A stretch of DNA of 64,000 bases from Phoronis australis (taxonomy: Eukaryota > Phoronida > Phoronidae). The position numbers and the translations under genes were made by a program. A model generated the notes under the pieces. The model saw nothing but the letters and a program-made list of their open reading frames with translations. It did not search any database and was not told where the DNA came from. The DNA is taken from contig NMRA01000147.1 of NCBI GenBank assembly GCA_002633005.1, positions 432,001 through 496,000 on the forward strand, read 5' to 3'. Below are positions 31,220 to 43,866 of the stretch, in pieces; position 1 is the stretch's first letter; every line of letters starts with the position of its first letter.

Positions 31220-34200
31220 CTTCGCAGTGTAGAAACCAATCACTTGTTATTCAGACCTATTCACAAAACACATCAATAGCCACACCGTTTTGGTATTTCC
31301 ATGGAATATTTGGATTTTATGATGTAAACCATTGCTTTTAATAATGTCAATGAACTTTATCATGGATAAAACAAAGAACCTGAAAAACTGGCTACTACAG
31401 CCAGTTTGATACAACTGGACTACTTGGTTTCTGCCATCAAAAGGTCCTTTCATTTCAACACTCACTTTTTCGTGATTCAGTCCGAACTCTTCAAAGATTC
31501 TCTTACTACTTGGTTCAAAATAAGATTACTCCAAGTATGCTGCTTTGTCATAAATTAGTTTTTTGTTTGTTTGCTTCTTTGTTCCCATGCTACAGATCAC
31601 AATTCTGATTGAATGAAATTTAAATACAACACGTGTCTCGTGAACGGCCCAAAGGCTACTGTTGTTAATTGAAATCGGACATAAGACTGAGCTGTGGTGG
31701 CCATTTTGCTCTTTTTTCGGTTGCGGAGCCAGACTTCCCGCTTCTTTTGGGATTTTTAATTTTTTCTGTGGATAGATCATTCCAAGGACTACAACTGTCC
31801 AATTTGTTTTTCTCTAGGTCTCACTGTTTTCAGGTTTTTCAAGATTTTCTGAGGTCTCTAATTAACTGAGGTTTTGTACCCTATCTTCAGTGTCCCTTGA
31901 CGAATCTGTCTGAAATTTGGTATAATAGATCTTTTCAAGCGCTACCAGCACCGTGAAACCTGTTTCTTGCTCAACCTTCTCACGATATTCAAGATTTACT
32001 GCTCAGATGACTTTTCTTTTGTTGACTAGTTATTTATAGCTGCACATTGTTATCATATCACATTTGAGATAGAGATCACATTTTCGCCTGATGGACATGA
32101 AATTTAGGTAGGCCTACAGTGTTTATTTATTCAATAGCCCAAGGACATTTGTTTTTGGGCAAAATTGGACGTATGGCGGCACTGTGACAGCCATCTTTTG
32201 AATTATGTTTGTAGAGCTATAGCTCCGTGACCCATTGATTGCACTTCTTCAAATACATGTTAAGAAATCTCATCAAGGACTATCCAATACTTTGGTTTCC
32301 TCATCCACCTCACCTTTAAATTTTTATTCAATTTCACCTAGTGTCACTCTTCAGAGGGCTTTTACATTATATTTGAACATATATATGGGCAATTCCGTTA
32401 AAAGGTTCACCTCGAGACAAAAAAGATAAAATTGTGACAACACTAACATTTCTGGCTTCATCTGAAAGCCCATTCTCTCTAGTTTCAGAACTCATATTTG
32501 ATTGTCATATAACTTTCAATTTTTTGCCTAAATGGACCTATTTTTGAGGTCACTTGACCCTAAAACATTGCTCGATTTTCATGTGTGTTGCTAATTATTG
32601 TCATAAAAAGCTAATTATGGGTATTTCACTATACTATCAAATTTGTTCAATCACATGAACCCCAAACGTTATAAAAAATAACATTTCAACTTTAGCACAT
32701 TATCGACCACTTGGGGTCAAAGGTCAACTCCTGGATATCATGGTGCCATACGTCCGTCACAAAAGTGTTAAAAAGTTTAGTTATGTTAAAAGTGTTCAAT
32801 CAAAATTAAAATAATTTCAGATTCTCTTTTAACTTGTTACTCAATACTACTGACCAAAATTTTAGATCCCAGGGAATATTCGTGAAGTCATAAATTGCGT
32901 GACAGACGTACAGCAAATTTGTACGTTTGTCACGTACATCCGTCACACTCATGAAATTACAATTTTTCAGCCAATAAAAATAACCTTAGGTCATATTTTT
33001 ACTTTCTAAACTTGCAGAAGATAAAATGTATCTCACGCCTAAGAACCATAAAATGATAAAATATTACAAAGGCAGCTTTAAAATTATGCGAAGAAGTTGC
33101 TACAGATTTAAACTAAATGCATAGGACTTTTCAATTTCAAAAGTACCGGTATTTGCAGCAAAGTTATAGTTTACAATGTCGTCTAGTTATTCTTAGTAGA
33201 ATTCATCTTATTAAAGTTGGACCACATTATAAAAAGTGAATAATTAACAAAATGTTAATTTAATGAACTTGTTTTTCTGTTGATACCGTGTTTGCAAAGA
33301 AATGCTTAGACTTTAGGAAATTCAAGATGCAAATATTCATACCAAAGAATTCCTAAAGTGCTATAGAGTATAAATAACAAGAGACTTAAAGGAATACACG
33401 TCAATTTGCTATTGCGCTGGAATCAACATGTTATTTCTGCTCTGACCTGCTATGTTGTGTTTTGTGTTGAAAAAGTTGATACTGGGCATTTTTAAGTGGT
33501 AGGAACCTGTCACCTACTTTATTTAGCATTTTTATCCCACCCTCACAGACTGCAGTCAATCTTTTTGTGTCTTACAGGGTCATTGGGTGGCTTATATGAA
33601 ATGATTTCATAGCAAATGATTAAGTTGTCTCATCTTACATATTTTTGATCCCTTAATCTTTTTAAGAATTAGACTATTTTTTTCTGCTGAGCTTTGAGGA
33701 TATTTAACAAGCATTTAGGAACTATAGGAAATTGTTGGAGACCACGGGAAGAACAAATGCGACTGGGAGTAGAATAAATATCTGCCGGAATACTCTCTGA
33801 AACTTGGAAAAAAAAACGCCATCGTGGATCAAGAAATTCATAATGATTGCGCGTACTGTGCTGTGACATTATTTAAAGCCTCTCTTTAAATTTGAAAAGA
33901 AGGCGTGAGTTACAGAGCTGGATGAAAACCCAATCATTTTATTTTAATCACTAAATAGAAACTAGCATCTGATAAGTTAGCTCTACATATTCCTAAATCA
34001 TAATCCTAAATGCATTTAATTTCAAATGTCTTGTTTTCACACTGGAAAACAGCACGGATGATTTGAATCAAAATATGAATGCCAAAAGTCGATATTTCAA
34101 CTAAACCGTATGCTTCACACTTGAATTTAAGATACTGATGTCCTGTTACTAATACTTTAAAAACATCGCAGTCATTACTTACATGGGCATGCAACAGAAC

Positions 34201-34690
34201 CATCGACAGCATGGACCAGAGAAAAATTTTGTACAAGCTCTAAGGACAAGTTCCAATTTAAAAAACAATTAGTTAAAATGCACTTTTATGACAGTGATTA
34301 GTAATTTCATTTCACATTTGATATTTTGATATTTTGACTGTCATATTTACTTATTAGTTTTGAATTAGAGTTCTAATTAACGCTTAAAAACAGATTTTCC
34401 GGAGAACTAACAGCTGTCAAATACAAAATGATTTAATCACTCTCATTCCCATTGATAATGCTTACCCTCTTCAAAAGGAAGTGAAGATTTTAGGTAATTG
34501 TTTTATATCTTTAATCAAATGTATTGAAAAGTTAAAACCATAGAATACATTCCTAGTATAGCCCTACCTGTGATGATTTCGTGTAAAAGGTCAATCAGAA
34601 TATTTTAATAAAAACATTGAATTAGTAGCAAAAGACCAATATAGCTTAAATACTGCAAAAGTATTGATATCTTAGTCACAACAAACAATT
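31220..34690. other. Gene-poor region upstream of the Mextli-like gene
   Basis: The promoter of the Mextli-like gene should be here, but I see no clear TATA or initiator. From about 31850 the text looks like an old composite repeat: ACGTCCGTCAC or ACATCCGTCAC occurs at 32750 and 32933 and recurs at 34712, 36863 and 37030. Reading frames are short and AT-driven. No gene supported. Confidence 0.4.
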
Positions 34691-34859
34691 TAATGCTAGA
34701 AATTCAGAGTGTACGTCCATCACGTACATCCATCACACTAACTCAACTTATATCGAGCAATCTGGCAAACCAGATATCATCAAAAATATTACCTGTTGTA
34801 CTTTGCAAACATTCCACTAAATCATCAAATAAAACAAAAAACTGTAACAGCATTTTTTC

Positions 34860-36480
34860 ACTCAGGGTGAACAACTTTGTTTCAGAAATGACATTTTAAG
34901 AAGTTTTCTTTCAGCTTTGAGACTTCTTTTATTGGAATCAACATGTTATATGGAATATCAGGTTAAATTTTTGTGAAGTATCCTCATTTAGTTTTTGAGA
35001 TTTGGCCTGTTGAAATAACAAAGAAAAGTGTGGGCTACGGAGAATACATCACTGGTATTGTCACATCCATTTTGGAAAAAAGACTTAAATCTGGCTTAGG
35101 AACAAGAAAATTTATTATGGGTAACTCATGTAATTAATCACTGAACATCAATATCAAAAACAGGTTCACACCTGTGTATGCTTCACAAGGTGTGAGTATA
35201 CAAATAAAACATAGCCAATGTACTCAATCCTTAGACATACTCAACACTTAACTATCATCAGAGTCACATCACTGTCAAAAGGAATACCTAATTCTATTAA
35301 CTAACATCAAAGAAATACAGGAAAACACTTTTCATCATCAGTAAACATTGAATGCATAAATCTCGCATAACAAAGAGGTCATGGGTTATGGAGAATACAA
35401 ATGTGGAGATACCTGTTTATGAGTGAATGAACACTTGAGCAATGCAATAGAATTCATTTATTTGTTAATACCAACACATCTGAATGACCAAACAACATTC
35501 ATGTTTTATTGATAATGAGCTTAAACTGAAAAAGTAAATTTTAGCTAAACTTGCCTCAAATCCCACCCACAAATAGAAGACATCATCTCTTGTTAGCTTC
35601 ATATAAATACACTTACTAAATTTAATAAAGATCCTGCAGCGGGTTTAGGAGAAACAGCTATGGCCGCAAAACAAATCAAAACCACCACTAGGAGGTGCCA
35701 CAGTAACCGAAGTTGTCAGCGTAACCGTACTCTTCACACTGAGTACACACCAATTTTCAAAATCATCCTTACAATGGTTTGGTTGATAGCGGGGTGAATG
35801 CCAAAAAACAGCCTCGAAAACAGTAACAAGAGCAACGCAGAGCGTTGAAATGCGCCCACAATTGCACCGCATACGGTATCCTTCTAGGGTTTTTTATTGG
35901 TACCATAAAGTGGCCAGTAGAGGGCATATATGTAGTACGTTGTACTTTGCAAAATGGAAAGGAATGGTCATTGTCTCCTCAATAGGCTAGGGGCAAAATG
36001 TGAGTAATCTTCATAATACAAGCACATCCTATACACCAGTTGCTTAAAGCACCACAAAAACATAGAATTAAAAACAAATTTACCAACATACGAGATTAGC
36101 ACAGCATTAGAATACCAGAAACAAATTTCTACTTGGAACTTTTCCTTCATAGTCACGAAGTAACACAAAGTACACATGTACTAACAATTCAAAGTTGGGG
36201 CTACGGAGAATACGAAAGAATTTTTGCTTATGGTCAATTCAAATCCAGGTCTTGGTCTAATATTTTTTGTGGGCCAAAGATAGCTTCAAGGACATCTGGT
36301 ACAAAAATGTGGTTTCTAAATCGAATTCTATATACCATCAACCATCAAAAAACAGTTCAAAACACAAGTAAGGCTTTTCTTTTTCAGCCATGGCTGTAAG
36401 AGAAGGAGCACATGCAAATTTATGTGCTTTTTGATATCATTTTGCAAGTGTGCCTCAAAATTGTGTTTGACTTTTCAGAT
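34860..36480. repeat. Unclassified repeat complex, unit 1
   Basis: Shares long blocks with 39360-42600: 34860-35085 with 39365-39595, 35270-35570 with 41460-41790, 36170-36480 with 41876-42330. It is interrupted at about 35580-35990 by a CTCF-like repeat insertion that unit 2 lacks. It carries GGGCTACGGAGAATAC at about 35035 and 36196 and a variant at about 35382. No open frame spans it. Confidence 0.7.
35580..35990 (+). repeat. CTCF-like repeat inserted in the repeat complex
   Basis: Carries ACCACTAGGAGGTGCCAC (35684) and GGCCAGTAGAGGGCAT (about 35910), with the same linker phrases as the 5.7-kb cluster (GCGTAACCGTACTCTTCAC corresponds to the block near 5930). Its absence from unit 2 shows that it moved in after the duplication, or was lost from unit 2. 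Confidence 0.6.
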
Positions 36481-36489
36481 CCCTCCAAT

Positions 36490-38340
36490 CACCTGAAGAA
36501 AAACAAGAAATGCATGTTAAGATCATGAAAAAACATTAAATTTCAATTAAATGTGTGATTTATTTAAATGCCATGTGTATTAAAAATATGCAATGTTTCA
36601 GTGAAACAATATAAAGATGGATTTCTGGCTATTCTCAGATATATAACATTTTTTCGTACTTTAAAATGCATAAATGTCTTACGTACCAGTGCTAAAACAA
36701 GATCATCATACAAATATCTTCCAGAGGTGAAGGAATTCCATCAATATGATTGCATGACATAAAAAATCCATAGATTTGCACTCTGAGTGATAAAATGCCG
36801 TAACTTAATGCAACTCACAGAAAATTACCGTTAAAACTTTAAAAAAAAATCAAATTCTCTGCGTACATCCGTCACACCCCTTTAAAAACAATTTTCTCAG
36901 TAAAATTAAAAGAGAGGGGAAATGTTTATACACACTTTGAAAGCTATCAATGAGACATATCAGTTGATGTATTAATTATTTTCCAAGGATGAACATTTTT
37001 TCACAATTGATCAAAATGTTCTCTGATTGCACGTCCATCACAAATGGAATTGCCCATATATCAACTGCTTCATAGATATGAGGCTAAATAAGAGGGACTT
37101 GTTAGCAAGGACCTACACAACCTCCACATATTATGGTGAAATATCAGGACACAAAATTACAGGACAATTGAACAAGCACATAATAAAAGACTTTAGCAGT
37201 CTGCTCTTTTGTTATAGCTGTGAGACAATGTGGGCTTTCATAACAATGTTCTGGGCATTTGAAAACCAAAAGGATCAAGTTTGGCAATTATGCTCAAATA
37301 ATTTTACTCAATGAGAATAAGTTCCAAACTGAAGCATAAGATATGGCTAATTTGCTGGGTTCATTTCCATATTTCATTTCTCTGCAGTCTCCATCCAGTG
37401 TTACAGAGGTTTTGTATTTGCTGCTAACTTGTCTGAGAATTCACTTTAATCTTTTGTCACTGTTGTTACAAAGAATTCCTTTGGATTCATTGCTATCAGT
37501 TATTCTATTAAGAGTGTTCACAGTCCAGATTAATCCCTTGTTGGCCCACCCAACCTAGTCTATTGTGTGGGCCCTTTTACTACAGGCTCATTAACTTTCT
37601 GTTAACAAACATTGGGTCACTTAGTCAGCTTAAACTATCAATGAATGGTTGTACATATGAACACAAATAGACCTAGTCATGTAATACTGGTAATTGACAT
37701 TGAATGAGCACCAATGAAAATACTTACAGCAAATCAGTGATGAGCTGTGACAGCCAGGGGCTGCTTTTCATTTTTAGATCAGTTGAAAGTGGAAACTAAA
37801 AGCAAAATTAAGTTTTGTTTTTAATAGTTTATTTTTGGTTTTAGAATCAAAACAGTTTAAGTTGTTTTACTTTCAAAACAGTTTTAAAATTGTTTATACC
37901 AGAGTTTCTTTTTAAACACTTTTTACTTTCAAATTATTTTTTTTTCGTTTTTAAACTTGTCTTACTTTCAAAATATTTTTAAAATTGCTTTATATCGGAT
38001 TTTCTTTTTGAACATGTTTTACTTTCAAATTGTATTTTTTCCTTTTTAAAACACAAAATATTTTCAAATTTGTTTCCTGTCAGATTTTCCTTTTGAACAT
38101 GTTTTACTTTTAAAATAATTCTCTTTGATTTTAAAAATATATTGTTATCTTAGCAATCAAATTAAATATAGCTTGGCAGGGGAGGGCCACCATAAATATG
38201 TTTAAAGCATGCCACAAACGCATATAGGTGCGGGATTCGGAAATTTTGCATCTATGCAATAGCTATCTGATAGTTTACCTCAACAATGATTGACATCTTA
38301 AAACGTTGTCCTAGAGCCACTCTTTTGGCCAAAGCAGGAA
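36490..38340. other. No gene seen; T-rich degenerate repeats
   Basis: 36490-36780 matches 42330-42640 of unit 2. 37800-38150 holds loosely tandem segments of about 60 bp built on TTTTACTTTCAAA and TTTTTAAAA. The remaining text has no supported feature. Confidence 0.4.
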
Positions 38341-38359
38341 TGGGTGTAGGGAGCGACAT

Positions 38360-38935
38360 CCCGTGGTCTGTTAGGGGGGCCGCCAGAAACTATTGAATAT
38401 TTTGTCTATATACGGCCTTGGCCACTTGGTCTGAGACTGGTGCTGCTGAGTATAGATGATTGTATCTGATAGCTTGATAGACCTCCCCGACTTACTGCCA
38501 CCGCCGCTGGGGGTGCTATTATTGTCTTCATACGTGCTGGGCCAGGGCCCTCTGAGACTTACTGTCACTACCACTAGGGGCGCTGTCAGAAACTATCAAA
38601 CTATCGGATACTATTGTCAATATACACCCTGGTCCAGGGCCCTTTCCGGCTTACTACCACCACCGCTAGAGGTGCTGTCAAAAACAATCAAATTATGGAA
38701 CACTATTACCTAAATACAGCCTAAGTCAGGGCCTTCTCCAGCAATACTGTCACCACCGGTAGAGGCGCTATCAGAAACTATCAAACTATTGGATACTATC
38801 ATATATATATATATATATATATATATACAGTCTGTGTAAGGACTCCTCTGACCTACTGACACCACCGGTAGGGGCGCTGTCAAAACTATTGGATAATATC
38901 GTCTGAATACAGCCTGGTCCAGGGCCCAGAATTTT
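38360..38935 (+). repeat. Tandem array with CCACCGSTAGGGGCGCTGTC cores
   Basis: Five or six units of about 70-110 bp share the order CCAGGGCCCTCT, CTTACTGTCACTACCAC, a core such as CCACTAGGGGCGCTGTCA (about 38570), then GAAACTATCAAACTAT and GATACTATTGTC. Cores are near 38498, 38570, 38660, 38755 and 38862. An (AT)n microsatellite sits in one unit at about 38800-38826. Confidence 0.8.
38798..38826. repeat. (AT)n microsatellite
   Basis: About 14 AT dinucleotides inside one unit of the 38.4-38.9 kb tandem array, occupying the place where other units read GATACTATTGTCAATATAC. It probably expanded from that short AT run. Confidence 0.9.
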
Positions 38936-39059
38936 ATTGAAGTTACTGATCAACGCACAATACATTTACTAGCTGATGAATCCAAGTGCTACTATATGAC
39001 ATTGTTGCCAAAAATAACACTTTGAATTTTGGGGTAAATCCAAAAAAAAAACTGATACC

Positions 39060-39240
39060 ACCTAGTATAATTGTCCAAATCTCGTGTGAAAAAGGCGAAA
39101 CACCGCTCATGAGATGTATGACTTAACAGTTGGCTGCAAACAGTAATTGCACAGATATTGGGTCCTCAGTAGCTCAGTGGTACGAGCACTAGACAGACAA
39201 TCTAGAGGCCAGGGTTCCTGATTTTTCTGTGTTTATTTGA
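39060..39240 (+). mobile_element. tRNA-SINE, single-headed copy
   Basis: Matches the right half of the 15.9-16.25 kb element: AAATCTCGTGTGAAAAAGGC, GGCTGCAAACAGTAATTGCA, then GGGTCCTCAGTAGCTCAGTG and GTACGAGC with loop-like AGACAGACAATCT. The B box is decayed to GGGTTCCTG. Ends in the same TGATTTTTCTGTGTTTATTT phrase. Confidence 0.6.
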
Positions 39241-39595
39241 TATAAAAAAGAAAGTATCTTTGCTCATGATCAACTCTAAAATCCCAACCACATGTCAAAC
39301 TACTGGGTGTCGATATTGCGCACTGATTGACATTTGATATTCACGTTTGTAAGCAGCATTTCTTCACTCAGGGTGCACACTTTTGTTTCAGAAATGGCAT
39401 TTTATAAAGTTTTAATTTCAGTGTTGAGTCTTCTTTTATTGGATTCAACATGACAAGGGGAATATCAAGTTAAATTTTTGTGAAGTATCCACATTTAGTT
39501 TTTAAGATTTGGCCTGTAGAAATAACAAAAATAAGAAATGTGGGCTACGGAGAATACATCATTGGTATCGTTACATCCATGTTGGAAAAGACTTA

Positions 39596-41278
39596 CCGTA
39601 TTCGCCGTAATAACTGCCCAGGGCGCTTAGAAAAGTTCGGTTCGGGGGGGGTGCTTATTATAACCCAAGAAGGTTGAAACCTGGTCTCCGAAACGGGTGA
39701 AATCGGAAGCTAAGATTCATCTGATTTACTCTCTGTGACATATCTGTAATCTATGAAAGACTTTCAACAAAACTGTGGTACATCACTATCAAACTCTGCT
39801 GCTAAATTACGATCATTTTACAGAAAATTGTGCTGAAATCCCAGGGGCGAAAACTCGCCGACTGACTGCCGCGAAATCAAGACGGCGACTTCAATGCTTG
39901 AATAAAAATAGTTTCGACTCAAGCAAATTACCTGAAATCTTCATTAAGTTTTCTAAGTAGCGTCCCTAAGATTTTTTTTAAGTTCCGGTGGAGTCTGGAT
40001 TAACGGCAGGTTTAAGTACAAATCTGTGCAACATTGTGCCATCTACATGTTTGATCAGCAACACGGCGAGAAAAATGTCTGGACTACACATGTTTTTGTC
40101 ACGTGACGTTTGTTTTAAAGTTTGTCTGCATTTGTGAGTAAGCGAGCGCGTGCATGTCACCAGAGTTCATTTGCCAAAGCAGAGACCGTCTTTTGGCCAG
40201 AGCCACGCAATCTAATGAGCTAGATGTGCATTGTGTCTAAAGAAATTTGCACAAGCAGTAGGCCTAAACCAGAGCGTGTTTCATTCAACACCTGCCGGTC
40301 TCATGTGCTAAAAATTTTCAACATTTGTCTCCGTAAGGCCCATATTAGTCTCCGTGTAGCTGGATGCGTACGTAACTATCTGACAGTTATTTTTCGGTGT
40401 AAGGGTGTGTAAGCATTCACTGTTAGTTGTCATTTTATCGCATATTCGGCTTAAAAATCCCAATTATGGTTAATCAAACAATCCATCTCAAAAATAACGC
40501 AAACATGTTTCATGGTATTAGAAATTGTCGGAAATTAGTGCCAATATTCATTTCTTACCGATGCTATGCTACCCGTTTCATGAATGGATAGTTCCCGACT
40601 AATTTCTTTGATGACAGGTTCATATATGTAGCGCGCGCTTCCTGGCCACGTGTGTTTAACACCGAGTTATTTTTATTCATGAGACAGTCGATGTGTCTGT
40701 ACTGAAAGGTCAGACCATAGTGGGACACGGTCGTCACGAGAGTAGCAACGCTGTTGTGTTCTTTTTGAAGCACTGCGTTACTTTGAAGTACCATAGTCAC
40801 GGCTAAATACAAACGTAGCAGTGCCGCTGGTGGTCTAGAAGACCCGTGCAAATTTTTTTTGATAAATTGAGGACGTTACTGTAGCCGAGTTTTAGGACTG
40901 TAGGTACGTCATTGTTCGCATGTACACGTTCATGGACTGGGCACTTATTTCAGCAAAGTCTGAAAACGGAATTTGAAAAAGATAGCTTTAAAATTGAGGG
41001 AGGAGTAGCATTTTGAAAATTATATGACCTTTGCACCAAACGACCTCTTCCGGTGCAATATGGAATATGATTATATAACCAATCAAAATTTATATACTGT
41101 CAAAAGTCATTTGCTGAATTTAAAGACCGTACCTGCACCAAATTTGGAGTTATTAAGCCTCAAAGTTGGTCGGAAGAAGAATAAGAAGAAGAATAAGAAG
41201 AATAAGAATAAGAATAAGAATAAAATTGAAGAAAACCCAGGAACAACAGTACTCTGCGCTTACGCGCGCAGAGTAAAA
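39596..41278. other. Insertion inside repeat unit 2; no gene identified
   Basis: Starts CCGTATTCGCCGTAATAACT and includes GGGGGGGGTGCTTATTATAA, phrases typical of a widespread TIR element (inference). It ends with an imperfect (GAA/AATAAG)n tract at 41172-41225 and a perfect hairpin at 41250-41275. The middle has mixed open frames of up to 95 codons without recognisable similarity. Confidence 0.4.
41250..41275. other. Perfect 10-bp-stem hairpin at element end
   Basis: TACTCTGCGC, loop TTACGC, GCGCAGAGTA. It lies just after the AATAAG repeat and directly before repeat unit 2 resumes, so it marks the right end of the inserted element. A terminal hairpin of this sort is seen in some SINEs and non-autonomous elements. 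Confidence 0.7.
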
Positions 41279-42847
41279 ATACTGGAGCAATGCAATAGAA
41301 TTCATTTACTTGTCAATACTACTACTTCTGAATTACAAAAAACAGTTGTGTTTAGATAAAGGGAGATAATACCGCCTTAATTTTCTTCACACTTGTGCAA
41401 ATACAAAAATATAACATAATGGAAATTAAAATTTTATCCCAGGACATACTCAGCTCTTAACTATCATCAGAGTCACATCACCATCAATGGGATGCCTATT
41501 TCCATCAACTACCTTCAAAGAAATACAGGAAAGCACTTTTCATCATCAGGAAACATTGAATGCATAAATCTCACATAACACAGAGGTCATGGATAAGGGC
41601 TATGGATAATACGAAATATGCAGATACCTGTTTATAAGAGGATGAACACTTGAGCAATGCAATACAACTCATTTACTTGTTAATACAAACACTTCTGAAT
41701 GACCAAAGAACATTCGTGTTTTATTAATAACGAGTTTAAACTGAAAAAGTAATTTTAGCTAAACTTGCCTCAGATTCCACCCATAAATATTTTTTTAAAT
41801 TGTTCTTGTCTTGGATCTAGTTTATTTGTTTCTATTGCCTCAGTACATGCACCTAGATACAAGTTTTTTCAAACCATGTACTAACAATTCAAAGTTGGGG
41901 CTACGGAAAATACGAAACAATTTTTGCTTATGGTCAATTCAAATCCAGGTCTTGGTCTAATATTTTTTGTGGGCCAAAGACAGCTTCAAGATTCCCAATG
42001 TGCAGTATCAAATGTCTTTTATTTATGGAAGAATTTAATGGGATTCAGATAGGGCTACGGAGAATACACAGTTTTTCTTAGGCGACTGTGATATTTGGTT
42101 GAGGAATCCAATCACTAGGACATCTGGTACAAAAATGTGGTTTCTAAATCAAATTCTATATACCATCAACCATTAAAAACACAGTTCAAAACACTAGTAA
42201 TGCTTTTCTTTTTCAGACATGGCTGTAAGAGAAGGAGCATATGCAAATTTCCATGTTTTGCATAACATTGACATCATGTTGCAAGTGTGCCTGAAAATTG
42301 TGTTTGAATTTACAGTTCCCTGCAATCACCTGAAGAAAAACAAGAAATACATGTTGGGATCATGAAAAAACATTGAATTTCAATTAAATGTGTGATTTAA
42401 TTAAATGCCATGTGTATTAAAAACATGCAATGTTTCCGTGAAACAATATAATGATGGATTTGTCTATTTTCAGCTATATCAAGGATTACTCTGGCCATAA
42501 TTAACATTTTTTCATACTTTAAAATGCGTAAATGTCATGAGTACCTGTGCTAAAACAAGATCATCATACAAATATCTGCCAAAAGTGAAAGAATTCTGTC
42601 AATATGATTGCATAACATAAAAAAGCTAAATTTGCACCCTGAGTGAAAAAATGCCGAAGGTCTGCAGAAAGGCTGCATCACAGCTGGCTGTTCTACAATG
42701 ACTGTCACCTGTTCTTGACTTTACCTCAAGCACGGCAATTTTTAATTGTTTTATATCATACCATTTCACTTATTGTAATATTTGTTGCAGACGTGCTTCC
42801 GGTGAATCATACGAGCCTCTGTTAGCCACTCACTCAGGCAATTGCGT

Positions 42848-42905
42848 ATTAGCTGAATGGTTAAGCACACACGGTTTTATCGAGGTCGCTGGTTCGATTC
42901 CCTGG
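42848..42905 (+). other. tRNA-like sequence (SINE head)
   Basis: TTAGCTGAATGGTTAAGCAC fits an A box and GGTTCGATTCCC fits a B box, spaced about 30 bp. The acceptor stem is not closed, so it is a tRNA-derived SINE or a tRNA pseudogene rather than a working gene. Confidence 0.45.
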
Positions 42906-43109
42906 TGGTAATCTCAGCTATTACTGCATATTGTTTGGCCCTTTTGTGGCTCAACACTCTCCAGCAAACTCGAAAACCTTTAGTACAGGGCTCTGAAATT
43001 TTTTTGTTTTATCTGGATTTTGCTAATAGGTGTGAGGGTTTTTGAGGTCGGGCATTCCCTTGACCTTGGGCGTAAGCGCTCTGTTCTGGTGGGTCGTGCA
43101 CCACTTGTC

Positions 43110-43284
43110 TCCCACTTTTATGTGGGACCTGTTTGAGGTGAAAGAAACCCCGTACAATTTGAGATCACGTGAGTCATTTTATGCCAGTCATGTTCGAACC
43201 GTTAGGTATGGGCTAAAGTCTCTCCGATCTTGTGGTGCGCGTCTGTGGAATTCTCTACCCAGACAAATTAGGAAGAATCAATAA
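43110..43284 (+). pseudogene. C-terminal fragment of a non-LTR retrotransposon protein
   Basis: The frame reads LFEVKETPYNLRSRESF, VRTVRYGLKSLRSCGARLWN and SLPRQIRKNQ stop. The pattern ETPYNLRS..VRTVRYGxxSLR..GxRLWNxLPxxIR is the standard C-terminal end of jockey/CR1-type reverse transcriptase proteins of marine invertebrates. The upstream RT is absent, so this is a 5'-truncated copy, as expected from incomplete reverse transcription. Confidence 0.75.
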
Positions 43285-43790
43285 CGATTCAACAAGAGAA
43301 ACGTGTACCGTCATTTTGCACAAGCTATATGTTTTACTCTGAAAACTGTCACACACACAGTAATGAATGTAACAAGGAACACGCTTAAATGATTATGAAC
43401 AATCCCAAAAGCAGTAAGAGCGAATTAAGATAAATTAAATAGGCTACTTCAATACTTACAATTTGCAGGACCAAGAACTTCGCCCCTCGGTTGAGTCAAA
43501 ACTTTTGACAGCAGATGGCAGTTGCGAACATGCGCATTTCTTGGAACGAAAATTGGTGAATGGAACAGTCCACACCAGGAAGACCGGGGGTGATTTGGAA
43601 ACAATGTTTTGTCCTAGAGCAAGACTATGAAACTATTTATTTACAGACATGTTAAAAATATTATTTAACATCACTAGAGCCTATTGCAAGAACATTGCTG
43701 TCGCATTAAAAACTTGCAGGACTAAAATTTCATGCAGACTGTCAGTTGGTAACACTTCCGGTCCCCTCAACTTCTAGGACAGACTAACAC

Positions 43791-43866
43791 CTCGCTGGTT
43801 CTGCCGTGCCTAGCCACCAAGCGTGCTGGCTACTGACCACCTAGCGGCACGCAGGGAACCAGCAAG
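43791..43866. mobile_element. 76-bp MITE with 10-bp target duplication
   Basis: Element CTCGCTGGTTCTGCCGTGCC ... GGCACGCAGGGAACCAGCAA G, flanked by AGACTAACAC on both sides (43781-43790 and 43867-43876). The ends are inverted repeats of about 20 bp. A sister copy is at 45598-45681. Duplications of 9-11 bp are typical of Mutator-like elements. Confidence 0.85.

Larger units (their letters stand above)
39360..42640. repeat. Unclassified repeat complex, unit 2
   Basis: Second copy of the 34.86-36.78 kb complex, split at about 39596 by 1.7 kb of other sequence that ends at about 41278. It carries GGGCTACGGAGAATAC at about 39541 and 42055 and variants at about 41598 and 41896. Relative to unit 1 it has an extra 127 bp at 41990-42117 that includes one more copy of the 16-mer. 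Confidence 0.7.

Noticed and set aside
41024-41359. Lys/Asn-rich 111-codon frame
   Set aside because: Its Lys/Asn run is translation of the AATAAG microsatellite at 41172-41225 within an inserted element.
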